From positions 1-34,163 of the forward strand of contig CAJXCU010000023.1 in the NCBI GenBank assembly GCA_913051935.1: 34,163 bases of DNA, given 5' to 3'. Below are positions 1-8,423 of the stretch, one piece after another (the stretch's first letter is position 1; every line of letters begins with the position of its first letter). Under the pieces are notes generated by a model. The model did no database searches and was not told the DNA's origin. It saw only the letters and a list, made by a program, of their open reading frames with translations. Made by a program: the position numbers and the translations under genes. This DNA comes from an uncultured Flavobacteriales bacterium (GTDB lineage: Bacteria; Bacteroidota; Bacteroidia; Flavobacteriales_D; Crocinitomicaceae).

Positions 1-2
1 AG

Positions 3-176
3 AAATTTAGAGAGGGTCTCGCGAAAGGAGATCATATCGTAAGTATTGGGGGAATTCATGGTCGGATTTTAGAGGTTACGGATACAACAGTGTTAATTGA
101 AACCGAGAAAACAAAAATTCGTCTAGACAAGTCGGCTGTGAATCAAACTGGAGCAGATTTATTACAAACGAAGTAG
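3..176 (+). CDS. yajC: Preprotein translocase subunit YajC, C-terminal part
   Basis: The window opens inside this gene; 57 codons remain before the TAG stop. YajC is a small inner-membrane partner of SecDF-YidC in the Sec translocase. The visible part is the soluble domain after the membrane helix: KGDHIVSIGGIHGRI followed by a VTDTTVLIET strand and a KIRLDKSAV segment, which is the conserved YajC pattern (GD.V.T.GGI.G.I...d..v.lei....ki...ksAI). The N-terminal membrane segment lies outside the window. The next gene begins 35 bases later on the same strand with no visible terminator, so the two may be cotranscribed. The family call rests on motif recall, not on a search. Confidence 0.85.
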   Translation, partial: KFREGLAKGDHIVSIGGIHGRILEVTDTTVLIETEKTKIRLDKSAVNQTGADLLQTK

Positions 177-211
177 ATTATATTTTATCTGCTTCATATT
201 GAGAATTATTA

Positions 212-1129
212 ATGGTAATTGTATTTCTTCTTCTTGGAATTGTTTTTCTACTAGTCGGGGGAGATTTATTGGTCAAAAGCTCTGCCTCTTTGGCGGCAAA
301 ACTTAATGTTTCTCCATTTTTAATCGGTATAACTGTTGTTTCTTTTGGTACCTCAGCCCCCGAACTTTTAGTAAGCTTAAATGCAGCTTTTCAAGGTAGT
401 GCCGGTATTGCAATCGGGAATGTGATTGGTTCTAATATTGCAAATATTGCTTTAGTTCTCGGCCTTACCATTATCATTCGCTCTATAAAAATTGAGTCAA
501 ATCGATATCTTTTCCCTTGGTGTGTTATGTTGGTTTCTTCAATTATGTTTTATGGGTTTTCTTTAGATGGTGAGATTGATAGTGTGGATGGCTTGTTTTT
601 TATTTCAGGTCTACTATTGCTTATTACACTGTCAATTCGTTATCGGCACTCAAATGTAGAGGAGGAAGAAGCTGATGATGCGCTAAGTACAAGGATGATT
701 CCATTGTATCTTATTTTAGGTGCTACAGGTTTATATTTTGGATCTGAATTTCTTGTAAGTAGCTCAGTAGCAATTGCGGAATATTTTCATATTTCGGAGT
801 TTGTTATAGGTATAACTATTGTCGCTTTGGGGACATCACTACCCGAACTTGTAACTTCCTTAATTGCAATTTTGAGGGGGCAAAGCAGCATTTCAATAGG
901 TAATTTAATCGGGAGTAATATTTTTAATATATTCGCTGTTTTGGGGATAACGAGTCTTGTGAAGCCTTTAGGTGCGCATAGAAATCTTTTGACAACGGAT
1001 CTTCCAATAATGATAGGTGTAACGCTTCTGTTGGGCTTGTTTTTATTCCTAAGCCGCAAGCTGAGAAGAATAGAAGGAGTGTTACTGATAAGTATTTACA
1101 TTATTTATCTTGTATTTTCAATATCTTAA
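212..1129 (+). CDS. Calcium/sodium antiporter, CaCA family (YrbG-like)
   Basis: A 305-residue inner-membrane exchanger with the two inverted alpha-repeats of the CaCA family. Repeat 1 has GTSAPE (residues 46-51) followed by GNVIGSNIANI (69-79); repeat 2 has GTSLPE (207-212) followed by GNLIGSNIFNI (230-240). The acidic residues in these motifs (Glu51, Glu212) are the family's cation ligands. About ten hydrophobic segments are visible, and a short acidic cytoplasmic loop (NVEEEEADD, 148-156) separates the halves. Length matches bacterial YrbG/CaxA-type proteins. It should exchange Na+ or H+ for Ca2+; which ions it prefers cannot be read from sequence. The 156 bases between this gene and the next convergent one hold no recognisable terminator. 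Confidence 0.9.
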   Translation: MVIVFLLLGIVFLLVGGDLLVKSSASLAAKLNVSPFLIGITVVSFGTSAPELLVSLNAAFQGSAGIAIGNVIGSNIANIALVLGLTIIIRSIKIESNRYLFPWCVMLVSSIMFYGFSLDGEIDSVDGLFFISGLLLLITLSIRYRHSNVEEEEADDALSTRMIPLYLILGATGLYFGSEFLVSSSVAIAEYFHISEFVIGITIVALGTSLPELVTSLIAILRGQSSISIGNLIGSNIFNIFAVLGITSLVKPLGAHRNLLTTDLPIMIGVTLLLGLFLFLSRKLRRIEGVLLISIYIIYLVFSIS

Positions 1130-1285
1130 CTCACAAGGCGGTATAAAGTTCAGTCCCTCTCATTTGTGGTGATTTCCCTTCGTGCCAAAATAGAAAAGGA
1201 AGCTTCTAAGCAAGCAAAACAATAATTATACAAAACCAAAAGGTTTAGTGATTATAAAAAATAAACGCTTCATTTCCTGAATGAA

Positions 1286-1858
1286 TTAAGAGGTCATGAA
1301 TCGTTTTTGCGCATCCTTCATGTATTTGTTGAAAGCTTCAAAAAGATCATGTTTATAAGGTGCAATGTGGATGGGAGCGTTTATTAGTTCATTGTCAAAA
1401 GACAAACGTCTAGAAACACCTTCGCAGGACTTTTGAAATCCGAATTCACTCGCATAATAGTTCATCCATTTACTTTCGCGGAGTTTCTTAATAAAAAGAA
1501 GGAAATCGGATGGATAAGTCAGTTCAGTAACTAATGTGTGGTCGTAGAACAAAACCAAAAAATCTGTTAAAGTGAGGTGATGAAACATCTGCCAGTTTTT
1601 TGCTAAAAGATGGTCGAAATATAAATCTATCGCAATTCCAGAAACTTTGGGTAGGGGAGTGTATAGTTTTTGTCGTACGGCTATAACTGAAGCATGATTG
1701 TCTATGAATGAATCTATAGCCCTATGCAATAGTACACCTTTTTGTGTTTCAATTGGATAATCAAGATAACTTTTCCCTTTACAAAAATCGCCAAAAAGAT
1801 TGGCAACCATAAGGTCTAAATTATTATTAGAAAAGTATAAGTGGCCCAGAAAATTCAT
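1286..1858 (-). CDS. acpH: Acyl-carrier-protein phosphodiesterase (AcpH/DUF479 family)
   Basis: A 190-residue protein of the AcpH family, which removes the 4'-phosphopantetheine arm from holo-ACP. It starts MNFLGHLYFS, as E. coli AcpH starts MNFLAHL, and carries the HD-like metal ligands in family order: His6, Asp24 (ANLFGDF), His45 and Asp49 (LLHRAID), Asp78, and Asp82-His83 (DLYFDHLLAKNW). Length equals the family norm. An AGGAG sequence lies about seven bases upstream of the ATG, unusual here, where most leaders are AT-rich. The gene follows the DUF2795 gene after 28 bases on the same strand. The role in this organism is inferred from the family; some members may act on other phosphodiesters. 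Confidence 0.85.
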   Translation of the reverse strand: MNFLGHLYFSNNNLDLMVANLFGDFCKGKSYLDYPIETQKGVLLHRAIDSFIDNHASVIAVRQKLYTPLPKVSGIAIDLYFDHLLAKNWQMFHHLTLTDFLVLFYDHTLVTELTYPSDFLLFIKKLRESKWMNYYASEFGFQKSCEGVSRRLSFDNELINAPIHIAPYKHDLFEAFNKYMKDAQKRFMTS

Positions 1859-1886
1859 ATCAATCTCCTGGGTTTATGAAGATGGT

Positions 1887-2108
1887 TTAGTATTCATCCT
1901 CATTAAAAAGAAAATCTTCTCTTGATGGATAGTCAGGCCATATTTCTTCAATGCTTTCATATATTTCACCCTCATCCTCTAGATCTTGAAGGTTTTCGGC
2001 AACCTCCATAGGTGCTCCTGTTCTTATTGCGAAGTCAATAAGTTCATCTTTCGATGCTGGCCAAGGCGCATCTTCTAGGTAGGATGCTAATTCTAAAGTC
2101 CAGTACAT
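1887..2108 (-). CDS. DUF2795-type small acidic protein
   Basis: A 73-residue acidic protein starting MYWTLELASYLEDAPWPASK. The pattern 'ASYLEDAPWPASKDELIDFAIRTGAP...V..NL..L.D' fits the DUF2795 helical domain, found as a stand-alone short protein in many Bacteroidota and of unknown function. The C-terminal third is very acidic (DLEDEGEIYESIEEIWPDYPSREDF). There is no signal peptide or membrane segment, so it is probably cytoplasmic. A full promoter match lies 24 bases upstream of the start, so it likely begins its own transcript and may carry the downstream acpH gene with it. The family call comes from recall of the motif. Confidence 0.75.
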   Translation of the reverse strand: MYWTLELASYLEDAPWPASKDELIDFAIRTGAPMEVAENLQDLEDEGEIYESIEEIWPDYPSREDFLFNEDEY

Positions 2109-2132
2109 TTGCTAATGTTTTTCAATTCTCGG

Positions 2133-2162
2133 CAAAAGTAAACTTTATTTCAAATTATCCAA
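2133..2162 (-). promoter_or_regulatory. Flavobacterial-type promoter for the DUF2795 gene
   Basis: On the minus strand, TTG (2162-2160) is followed after 19 bases by TACTTTTG (2140-2133). This fits the Flavobacterium pattern TTG-N17-23-TAnnTTTG for the primary sigma factor. The element lies 24 bases upstream of the DUF2795 start codon. It is a sequence match only; the start of transcription is inferred. Confidence 0.5.
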
Positions 2163-2191
2163 GAAAAAAAAGAGATTTCTGAGGAATATAT

Positions 2192-2740
2192 CTATGATTT
2201 CGGAATCCAGGGTGTTTCCTCAGCATTCAAGTCCATACTTAATTTCCTACTTAAGGTAAAGAAATAATCGCTTAACCGGTTAAAGTAAGCCACAACTATA
2301 GGTGATACATCAACCTGATTCGAGAGTTCAACAATTAGCCGTTCAGCTCTTCTGCAAACTGTTCTTACGATATGGCAGGTGGAAACAGTGACATGTCCTC
2401 CTGGCAAAATAAATGACTTCATTTGGGGTAACAATTTGTCCATACCGTCTATCCATGACTCAAGGCAATGAATGTCTGCTTCGATTAGTTCTGGAAGCTT
2501 CATTTTTGTGCCTTTTTCACCCACAGCTAAAAGGGAACCTGCTGTAAATAACCTATCTTGAATTTCAATTAAATTTGACTTTAGCTCGTTGTCCAAGATA
2601 AGGTCTCTTAATAAACCAACATGGGCATTAAGTTCATCTACGGTTCCGTATGCGTTTATACGTAAATCATTCTTAGAAACCCTACTTCCTCCAATTAATC
2701 CAGTTTTTCCTTTGTCCCCTTTCTTTGTATATATTTTCAT
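2192..2740 (-). CDS. Cob(I)alamin adenosyltransferase, PduO type
   Basis: A 182-residue ATP:cob(I)alamin adenosyltransferase, which moves the adenosyl group of ATP to cob(I)alamin to make coenzyme B12. The N-terminus MKIYTKKGDKGKTGLIGG is the family's ATP-binding loop, followed by RVSKNDLRINAYGTVDELNAHVG (residues 20-42) with the ATP-contacting Tyr-Gly-x-Val-Asp-Glu motif. The second conserved block, HIVRTVCRRAERL (about 123-135), supplies the basic ATP-binding residues. It starts two bases after the stop of the PLP enzyme gene and is clearly in one operon with it. No cobalamin synthesis gene is nearby, which suggests salvage of imported corrinoid for an enzyme encoded elsewhere (inference). 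Confidence 0.92.
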   Translation of the reverse strand: MKIYTKKGDKGKTGLIGGSRVSKNDLRINAYGTVDELNAHVGLLRDLILDNELKSNLIEIQDRLFTAGSLLAVGEKGTKMKLPELIEADIHCLESWIDGMDKLLPQMKSFILPGGHVTVSTCHIVRTVCRRAERLIVELSNQVDVSPIVVAYFNRLSDYFFTLSRKLSMDLNAEETPWIPKS

Positions 2741-2742
2741 TG

Positions 2743-3996
2743 CTATACCTTTTCTAATGCTTGTTCAATATCCCATATTAGATCTTCATAATGCTCAACA
2801 CCAACAGAGATTCTAATGAGTTTTTCTGTGATACTTAGCTCCTGTCTAAATGTTGGGTCGACTCCGGCATGTGTCATTGTCGCAGGATGCTCAACGAGCG
2901 ATTCGGTCCCGCCAAGACTTACCGCCAGCTTAATGAGTTTTAACGAATCTATAAAAGCAAAAGCATCCTTCTCCTCTCCCTTAATATCGAAAGAGAGCAT
3001 TGCTCCAGGAGAGTCATACTGTTTCTTGTATATTGTATGTTCTTCTGTTCCCTCTGGAATCAGTCCTAGGTAGTATACTTTTTCAACTTTTGGATGGTCC
3101 TTTAAATAATTGGCAACATGTTGCGCGTTTTCAGCTTGCTGTTCCATACGGATTTTCAAAGTTTCAAGGCTTCTCATAAGCAACCACCCAGTATGTGGTG
3201 CTGCCATATTTCCTAAAAATGTTCTTAATACTTTTACACGCGATATTACCTCTTGGTTTCCACAGCAAGCGCCAGCAATTAAATCGCTGTGACCTCCAAT
3301 ATACTTGGTTGCGGAATAAATTGCGATATCTGCTCCATGTTCTAAGGGATGTTGCCACAATGGCCCCATGTAGGTGTTATCAACAGCCAAGTGAACTTTT
3401 TTATCATTAGTTGAATATTTGTCGGCTAATGCCTTGCACATATCGATATCAATCAATGCATTTGTTGGATTAGCAGGTGTTTCAATGTAAACCATGGAAA
3501 GCTTATTTGCCATTCCTGAATTCTTCAGACGTTTCACAATATCTTCTTGAGAGTCATTTGGGGTAAATGAAATCGTATGAACACCAATTTTTTTCAAGAA
3601 TTCTTTAATAAAATGGTCTGTGCCGCCATAAAGAGGAGAGCTGTATAGCAAGACATCACCGGGTGATAGGAATTCAAGTAAAACCGTAGAAATCGCTGCC
3701 ATACCACTTTCAAAAACTGCGCAGTCATCCGCCTTGTCCCAGAGTTTTAAACGGGTTTCAAGAATTTCAAGGTCTGGATTGTTAATCCTACTGTAGATAA
3801 GACCAACCTCTTCGGTCGTTTCTTTTTCTCTCAAGCCGTAAGCTACTTCGAAAAAAGCTTTTCCTTCCTGTGCATTTTTAAAAACAAACGTGGAGGTTTG
3901 AAATATGGGAGATTTAATCGAACCCTCAGATAGCTCAGGTTTATAACCATGAGACATCATGAGACTTTCTGGTTTTAAATTTCTCTTTTTACTCAT
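2743..3996 (-). CDS. Cys/Met-metabolism PLP-dependent enzyme (cystathionine gamma-synthase / methionine gamma-lyase family)
   Basis: A 417-residue cytoplasmic PLP enzyme of the trans-sulfuration family. Visible motifs are YSRINNPDLEILE (68-80, phosphate-contacting Tyr-Ser-Arg), FESGMAAIS (95-103), SSPLYGGTD (119-127), the ETPANPTN stretch (172-179), AVDNTYMGP (204-212) and the PLP Schiff-base lysine Lys231 in SATKYIGGHSD. The C-terminal GGTESLVEHPATMTHAGV block is typical. It has a longer N-terminus than E. coli MetB and an insertion around 50-65 (GLREKETTEEVG), as in a Bacteroidota subgroup usually annotated only as 'cystathionine gamma-synthase family'. Elimination versus replacement chemistry cannot be told from sequence. 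The adenosyltransferase follows after two bases; B12 and methionine-derived propionate metabolism would be a natural link, but that is inference. Confidence 0.88.
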   Translation of the reverse strand: MSKKRNLKPESLMMSHGYKPELSEGSIKSPIFQTSTFVFKNAQEGKAFFEVAYGLREKETTEEVGLIYSRINNPDLEILETRLKLWDKADDCAVFESGMAAISTVLLEFLSPGDVLLYSSPLYGGTDHFIKEFLKKIGVHTISFTPNDSQEDIVKRLKNSGMANKLSMVYIETPANPTNALIDIDMCKALADKYSTNDKKVHLAVDNTYMGPLWQHPLEHGADIAIYSATKYIGGHSDLIAGACCGNQEVISRVKVLRTFLGNMAAPHTGWLLMRSLETLKIRMEQQAENAQHVANYLKDHPKVEKVYYLGLIPEGTEEHTIYKKQYDSPGAMLSFDIKGEEKDAFAFIDSLKLIKLAVSLGGTESLVEHPATMTHAGVDPTFRQELSITEKLIRISVGVEHYEDLIWDIEQALEKV

Positions 3997-4100
3997 ATGC
4001 TATAATATTATATTTAAAAACATCACTTTACTTGATTAACAGCTGTAATAAAATGCTTTTCACAAACAAATAGTTTAAACAAACCATTTGATTGGGGCCA

Positions 4101-4108
4101 CAAAGTTA
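4101..4108 (-). promoter_or_regulatory. Candidate -7 promoter element for the PLP enzyme operon
   Basis: TAACTTTG on the minus strand (4108-4101) matches the Bacteroidota -7 element TAnnTTTG, about 104 bases upstream of the PLP enzyme start. No TTG is present at the expected upstream distance, so only half of the promoter pattern is supported. Confidence 0.3.
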
Positions 4109-4144
4109 GAAAAGCTTTTGATTTGGAGCTGCATCTTCATAAAA

Positions 4145-4168
4145 TAGAAAAAGCCCTCTCGGGCTTTT
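4145..4168 (-). terminator. Rho-independent terminator after the DUF4139 gene
   Basis: An eight-pair stem AAAAGCCC / GGGCTTTT (4149-4156 with 4161-4168) closes a four-base loop. In minus-strand RNA the stem is followed by a U-rich run read from 4152 down to 4141. The hairpin lies directly after the TAA stop of the DUF4139 gene. It is nearly symmetrical, so it could also act on plus-strand transcripts. Confidence 0.85.
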
Positions 4169-4170
4169 CT

Positions 4171-5880
4171 TTAGATGTTTATTTGCTTGTCTTTATCGAA
4201 TTTGATTCGATACTCAAAATTATATGTTTTTTGATTTGTTGGTTTTAGTATGGTTTTCCATTCTATCAATCCGGTCCTTTGTTTTAGTTTACCTTTACCG
4301 GCATTGATTTTATCAATAACTATATCTTCATTTGTGGTGATTGGAATTTGATCCTGGATAACAACCTCAACCTGAGTCGATTTCATATTTTTTATTTCAA
4401 TAGAGTAGGCCAGGTATTTCTCGATTTTATCGCCTATGGTTTTTTCCTTGCATTTAGAGGATATTAACTTTCTTGAAATCGCAATGTTGGGATCTTTCCC
4501 AAGAGATAGATATAAAGTGTCATTCATTGTGGTTGGGTCTATAAAGGTTTCACCGATATAAGACCCATCGAAAAATATATTTGCCTTTGCGGGAATCAGT
4601 TGTAGCTGATCTACTTTTAGCATTTCAGCAACCAAATACACAGATGCATCTAATTTTGGTACGGCATAGTATTTAAAGTTGGTTTCAAGCGCTGACTTTT
4701 GGATAAGTACCATGTGCTTTTCTCCATTAGAAGTGATGTTGTAGGGTAAGTCAATTTTAAATTCTGCGGCTGTGAGCTGATGTGTGATCGATGTAAATTC
4801 ATTAGCGTCGATAGCTTCTGCTTCGGTGTCCTCTGATATGTAAGAGTATCCCATGTTTTTAATGGCTCTAGATGGAACAGTTGTTAGCTCGTAAATTTTA
4901 TTTTCTCTTTCTTTTAAGTCATTTCTGTAAGTCATATAGCTTATATACCATGGGTTTAGTTCAGGCTTTGTTTTATTTGCGTATGGATTATTCGTGGAAA
5001 TATTAAGTTTAATATTTTTCCAATCTAATCCCGTGTTTTGATGAACCTGGGCTTTGTAGTTCATAAATATTTTACCTTCAGCTGATTTACTTCTAATGTC
5101 GTATAGAGGTATCCATCCTGCATTTTTAGCTAAATAAGAAAGATTAATCTCACCATTTGTTGTTGACTCTGCGATCAGTGATATTGTAATTCTCGGAATT
5201 GGATCTTGTTTCTCTCCCGCTTGCCCAAGTTTTCTTAGTTTTTCATTAAGCCTGTTTAATCTTTGGTTCATTTTGCTTAGTGCTTTATTTGATTTATTCT
5301 TTTGCTTACTTAGGTCTAGAACTTTTCTGTTTATTTTATTCATTTTTTCTGCGTAGAATTCAATGATTTCTTTTAATAATTGAATTGAATCATTTACCTT
5401 GCCCTTGTTCTTGACAAGGCCATTGCTCTGGAGGATATTTTTTGCCTCCTTATAAACCACAATTGATTCATCTAAATTTCTTAGCTCATAACCTATTGCT
5501 TCTATAGAATCATTGAGTAATCTGATGCTATTTTTCAGCTGAATTGTTTCTGAGTTGTTGTTTGGGGATGCATTTGTTGGATAAAACAAACCATACTTAC
5601 TGTCTAATATGATAACCTTGCCTGAGGCACTAACTTGAATGGTTTGCGGATCAATTGATGGACTTATACCTTCAATGATAATTTCATTCAGACCTTTTAC
5701 TGCATTGTAGCTCAGGTCAGATCGAAGTTGAACCCCTGAGGTGTATATTGTTGCTTCTTTTAACGCTGCTTTTTTTAAAACCGCTTTTTTGAGTTCATTG
5801 CTTGCTTCTTTTTTTGAATCAAGGCTGTAGGAAAGATTTACCAAAGTAATCATTAGTGTGGTTAAGAGTAATTTGTTCAT
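4171..5880 (-). CDS. Secreted DUF4139 (mucoidy inhibitor MuiA-like) protein
   Basis: A 569-residue exported protein. Residues 1-19 form a signal peptide (MNKLLLTTLMITLVNLSYS). Residues about 35-100 (KEATIYTSGVQLRSD...GLNEIIIEGISPSID) fit the DUF4140 N-terminal domain. A long charged helical region follows (about 105-225, rich in Lys/Asn/Leu heptads, probably coiled coil), and then the DUF4139 domain (about 230-565), seen in LSYLAKNAGWIPLYDIR, NTGLDWKNIKLNIST and the IEWKTILKPTNQKTYNFEYRI end. This order is that of the MuiA family, named after a protein that reduces mucoidy in E. coli; the molecular function is not known. It stands alone, with a terminator after it and a divergent ABC operon before it. 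Confidence 0.82.
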   Translation of the reverse strand: MNKLLLTTLMITLVNLSYSLDSKKEASNELKKAVLKKAALKEATIYTSGVQLRSDLSYNAVKGLNEIIIEGISPSIDPQTIQVSASGKVIILDSKYGLFYPTNASPNNNSETIQLKNSIRLLNDSIEAIGYELRNLDESIVVYKEAKNILQSNGLVKNKGKVNDSIQLLKEIIEFYAEKMNKINRKVLDLSKQKNKSNKALSKMNQRLNRLNEKLRKLGQAGEKQDPIPRITISLIAESTTNGEINLSYLAKNAGWIPLYDIRSKSAEGKIFMNYKAQVHQNTGLDWKNIKLNISTNNPYANKTKPELNPWYISYMTYRNDLKERENKIYELTTVPSRAIKNMGYSYISEDTEAEAIDANEFTSITHQLTAAEFKIDLPYNITSNGEKHMVLIQKSALETNFKYYAVPKLDASVYLVAEMLKVDQLQLIPAKANIFFDGSYIGETFIDPTTMNDTLYLSLGKDPNIAISRKLISSKCKEKTIGDKIEKYLAYSIEIKNMKSTQVEVVIQDQIPITTNEDIVIDKINAGKGKLKQRTGLIEWKTILKPTNQKTYNFEYRIKFDKDKQINI

Positions 5881-5959
5881 GTTTTTTTCAATGAGTACAC
5901 TTTGGCATTTAATCGGTTCATTTGTATGAACTTTTTGTAACTTGGCATGTTTTTAAATT

Positions 5960-6874
5960 ATGGTCCAAGAGGTAGTCGCCGTCAGAAATTTGAAGAAATC
6001 ATTTAAAGGATTCCAAGCTGTAAAGGATGTTTCCTTTACAGTCAATAAAAATGATGTTTTTGGATTTCTTGGCCCGAATGGTGCTGGAAAAAGCACCTCG
6101 CTTCGCTGTATGCTTTCACTTATTAAAGAGGATTCAGGTGAAATCTCACTTTTTGGAAAGTCAATGCGGTCAAATAGGGGTGAGGTTCTATCCAAAATAG
6201 GTTCGATTATCGAAAAACCTGACTTTTATAAATATTTATCAGCGTATAAAAACCTAGAACTTCTAGCAAGAATATCCGGAACTACGGTATCTAAATCCGC
6301 CATAAATGATATTTTGGAATTTGTCGGATTGGAGGGGCGAGAAAATCATCGCTTTCGTACTTTTTCTCATGGTATGAAGCAACGCTTGGGTATCGCCCAA
6401 GCTTTAATGCATAACCCTGAATTGATTATTCTCGATGAGCCTACAACGGGTTTAGACCCTCAAGGTATTGTTGACATTAGGAACCTAATTTTGAGATTAA
6501 GTAAGGAACAAGGTAAAACTGTCATTCTATCTTCCCATCAGCTGTCAGAAATTGAAATGATTGCCAATAGATTGGTCATTATTAATAAAGGAAAAACATT
6601 GATCGAGGGTTCTGTGAATGAGCTTTTAAATACATCACAAATGGTTGTGCGTTTTCAACTTGATGATTCCCAAAGAGGTATTAAGCTTCTACAATCGGAT
6701 TTTAATATAGAAGCTAAGCTGAATGCATCGGAGCAAGAGTTAGAGTTAGAAATAGCGAAAATACGTATTGCGGATGTTGCTGAATGTTTCGTAAAAAATG
6801 GTTTACGTATTTACAGTATAGAGCAAAAAAGGAAGCTTGAGGATTACTTTATTAAAATGATACAAGACGTTTAA
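5960..6874 (+). CDS. ABC transporter ATP-binding protein (ABC-2 exporter type)
   Basis: A 304-residue ATPase subunit. Walker A is GPNGAGKST (38-46), the signature is SHGMKQR (136-142), Walker B is LIILDEP (155-161) with catalytic Glu160, and the switch histidine is His193 in SSHQ. The variant signature S-x-GMKQRL is usual in ABC-2-type exporters rather than importers. The 80 C-terminal residues after the nucleotide-binding fold form the accessory region seen in drug or bacitracin-resistance type ATPases. The permease begins one base after the stop codon, so the two form a unit and should sit at the cytoplasmic face of the inner membrane. The substrate is unknown. Confidence 0.93.
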   Translation: MVQEVVAVRNLKKSFKGFQAVKDVSFTVNKNDVFGFLGPNGAGKSTSLRCMLSLIKEDSGEISLFGKSMRSNRGEVLSKIGSIIEKPDFYKYLSAYKNLELLARISGTTVSKSAINDILEFVGLEGRENHRFRTFSHGMKQRLGIAQALMHNPELIILDEPTTGLDPQGIVDIRNLILRLSKEQGKTVILSSHQLSEIEMIANRLVIINKGKTLIEGSVNELLNTSQMVVRFQLDDSQRGIKLLQSDFNIEAKLNASEQELELEIAKIRIADVAECFVKNGLRIYSIEQKRKLEDYFIKMIQDV

Positions 6875-6875
6875 T

Positions 6876-7718
6876 ATGTTATTAAAGAATACAATAAACG
6901 AGCTCATTAAAATTATTGCCAAGCCGAGAAGCTATATTGGATTTGGAGCCTTAACTTTGTTGATCGGAATTATTCTTTTGGCAATGAAAGCAGATGGCAA
7001 AAGCTTTATTTCTTTTGTGACTGCCTCATTTGAACAAACCCTGAGCTTTAATGGTGAGATTTTGAATGGTAATTTAATGGCCTTTATTATTCTTCAGATG
7101 TTAATTATCCATGTTCCGCTTCTGGTGGCATTGGTCACTGGAGACTTGGTTTCGGGAGAAGCTGCTATGGGAACATTACGGATGATGGCCACGAAGCCAA
7201 TTTCTCGATCTGCAATACTTGGGTCGAAGCTTTTGGCTGGAGCGATTTATACATTTTTACTTACACTTTGGATGGCCATTATGGCATATGGTGTTGGGCA
7301 ATGGATGTTTGGCTCTGGGGATTTAATTGTGCTGAATAATGATGGCTTAGTGATTATTCCTGGTGACGATATTTTATGGCGCTATTTATACGGTTTTGGA
7401 TTGGCTTATCTTGCGCTGTTGGCGATTGCCTCTATGTCCATATGTTTTTCAGTATTTTCAGACAATTCAATAGGTCCGATTGTATCTACAATGTCGGTTA
7501 TTATTCTTTTTACCATCATTGGTTCACTGGATGTTGCGAGCTTCCATTCCATACAGCCATTTCTATTGACAACGCACATGTCTGCATGGCGAAGCTTGTT
7601 CGAGATGCCTATCCCAAGCCCTGAGATATTCAATTCAATATATATATTGCTCGCTCATATCGCTGCATTCACAATTATAGCACTTTGGAAGTTTAATAGA
7701 AAAGATATCAACACATAA
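6876..7718 (+). CDS. ABC-2 family transporter permease
   Basis: A 280-residue membrane protein with about six hydrophobic segments (about 20-37, 65-88, 118-140, 170-193, 200-222 and 255-272). The motif SGEAAMGTLRMMATKPISR (93-111), just after the second segment, is the cytoplasmic coupling element typical of ABC-2 permeases of the NatB/CcmB-like class. A long extracytoplasmic loop lies between segments 1 and 2. It starts one base after the ATPase gene, and its stop overlaps the start of the LolA-like gene by one base (TAATG). The two subunits probably form a homodimeric exporter with the ATPase. The transported substance cannot be inferred. Confidence 0.88.
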   Translation: MLLKNTINELIKIIAKPRSYIGFGALTLLIGIILLAMKADGKSFISFVTASFEQTLSFNGEILNGNLMAFIILQMLIIHVPLLVALVTGDLVSGEAAMGTLRMMATKPISRSAILGSKLLAGAIYTFLLTLWMAIMAYGVGQWMFGSGDLIVLNNDGLVIIPGDDILWRYLYGFGLAYLALLAIASMSICFSVFSDNSIGPIVSTMSVIILFTIIGSLDVASFHSIQPFLLTTHMSAWRSLFEMPIPSPEIFNSIYILLAHIAAFTIIALWKFNRKDINT

Positions 7719-8398
7719 TGAAAGTTTTATTTTTATCCGTTTGTCTAATTTTAGTCTCATTCACCTGCCGTTCGCAAACTGCGCAAGAGCTTCTCGCTCG
7801 GCTCGTTTCTAAGCTTGAGCTTGTCAATGACTACTCTGCCGATGTTTTAATCAAGGCGGATATTCCTTTGATTAAGATTCTTCCCTCAAAAGCAAAAATA
7901 TATTTTAAGTCTCCGGATAAATTTAAGGTGGTTTCTAAAGGGATCGCGATTCTTCCAAAACAAGGGTTTACCGATATGAATATATTTTTGAGTCAACCTG
8001 AGTCTTACATGGTCGTTCTGGCTGGTGATAAAGTGATCGAGGGAAAGCAAACTAAGCAACTTACTGTCATTGCCAACTCAAGTGAATCAGATATTATTCT
8101 ATTGAAACTTTGGGTAGAACCAATAGAATTACTGATTTTGGCTGCAGAGGTTACAACCCGAAGTAGCGGAAATGTCAAGGTCTCATACAAATATGACGCT
8201 CAGAAACAATATGGCCTACCCTCCGGTATTGAATTTAAGGTAAATGTTAAAGAGTTTAAGATGCCAAAGAGCATTGCTTCAAATCCTCATCGAGCAGCTT
8301 CAAAGAAGTCTGATAAACGAAAGTTAGGAACTATTTCATTAGAGCTAAATAATTACGAGGTAAATAAAGGTATTGAAGATTCTTTTTTTACAAAGTAA
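7718..8398 (+). CDS. LolA-like periplasmic protein (outer-membrane lipoprotein-sorting fold, putative)
   Basis: A 226-residue exported protein. The signal peptide is MKVLFLSVCLILVSFTCRSQ, probably cut before Gln20 or nearby. The mature part begins TAQELLARLVSKLELVNDYSADVLIKADIP, followed by an alternating beta pattern (AKIYFKSPDKFKVVSKG, KQTKQLTVIANSS, GNVKVSYKYDAQKQYGLPSGIEF). This fits the LolA/LolB half-barrel, where an N-terminal helix precedes strands describing a membrane-facing polymer ('...Y.A...i......p.....g.iyfksPdKfr...'). It is translationally coupled to the ABC permease, so it could bind or pass on the exporter's substrate across the periplasm (inference). It is not close enough to true LolA to be named so. 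Confidence 0.55.
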   Translation: MKVLFLSVCLILVSFTCRSQTAQELLARLVSKLELVNDYSADVLIKADIPLIKILPSKAKIYFKSPDKFKVVSKGIAILPKQGFTDMNIFLSQPESYMVVLAGDKVIEGKQTKQLTVIANSSESDIILLKLWVEPIELLILAAEVTTRSSGNVKVSYKYDAQKQYGLPSGIEFKVNVKEFKMPKSIASNPHRAASKKSDKRKLGTISLELNNYEVNKGIEDSFFTK

Positions 8399-8423
8399 AT
8401 CTGAGGTTTTTGATTTACCGTTC

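Noticed and set aside
136-142. Unusual ABC signature (SHGMKQR at residues 136-142 of the ATPase encoded at 5960-6874) as a possible inactive ABC protein
   Set aside because: The S-x-GMKQRL form is normal in ABC-2-type exporter ATPases, and Walker A, Walker B and the switch histidine are intact. (Coordinates here are residue numbers.)
1130-1285. Possible terminator AAACC-AAAA-GGTTT at about 1233-1246
   Set aside because: The stem is only five pairs, AT-rich, and has no T run.
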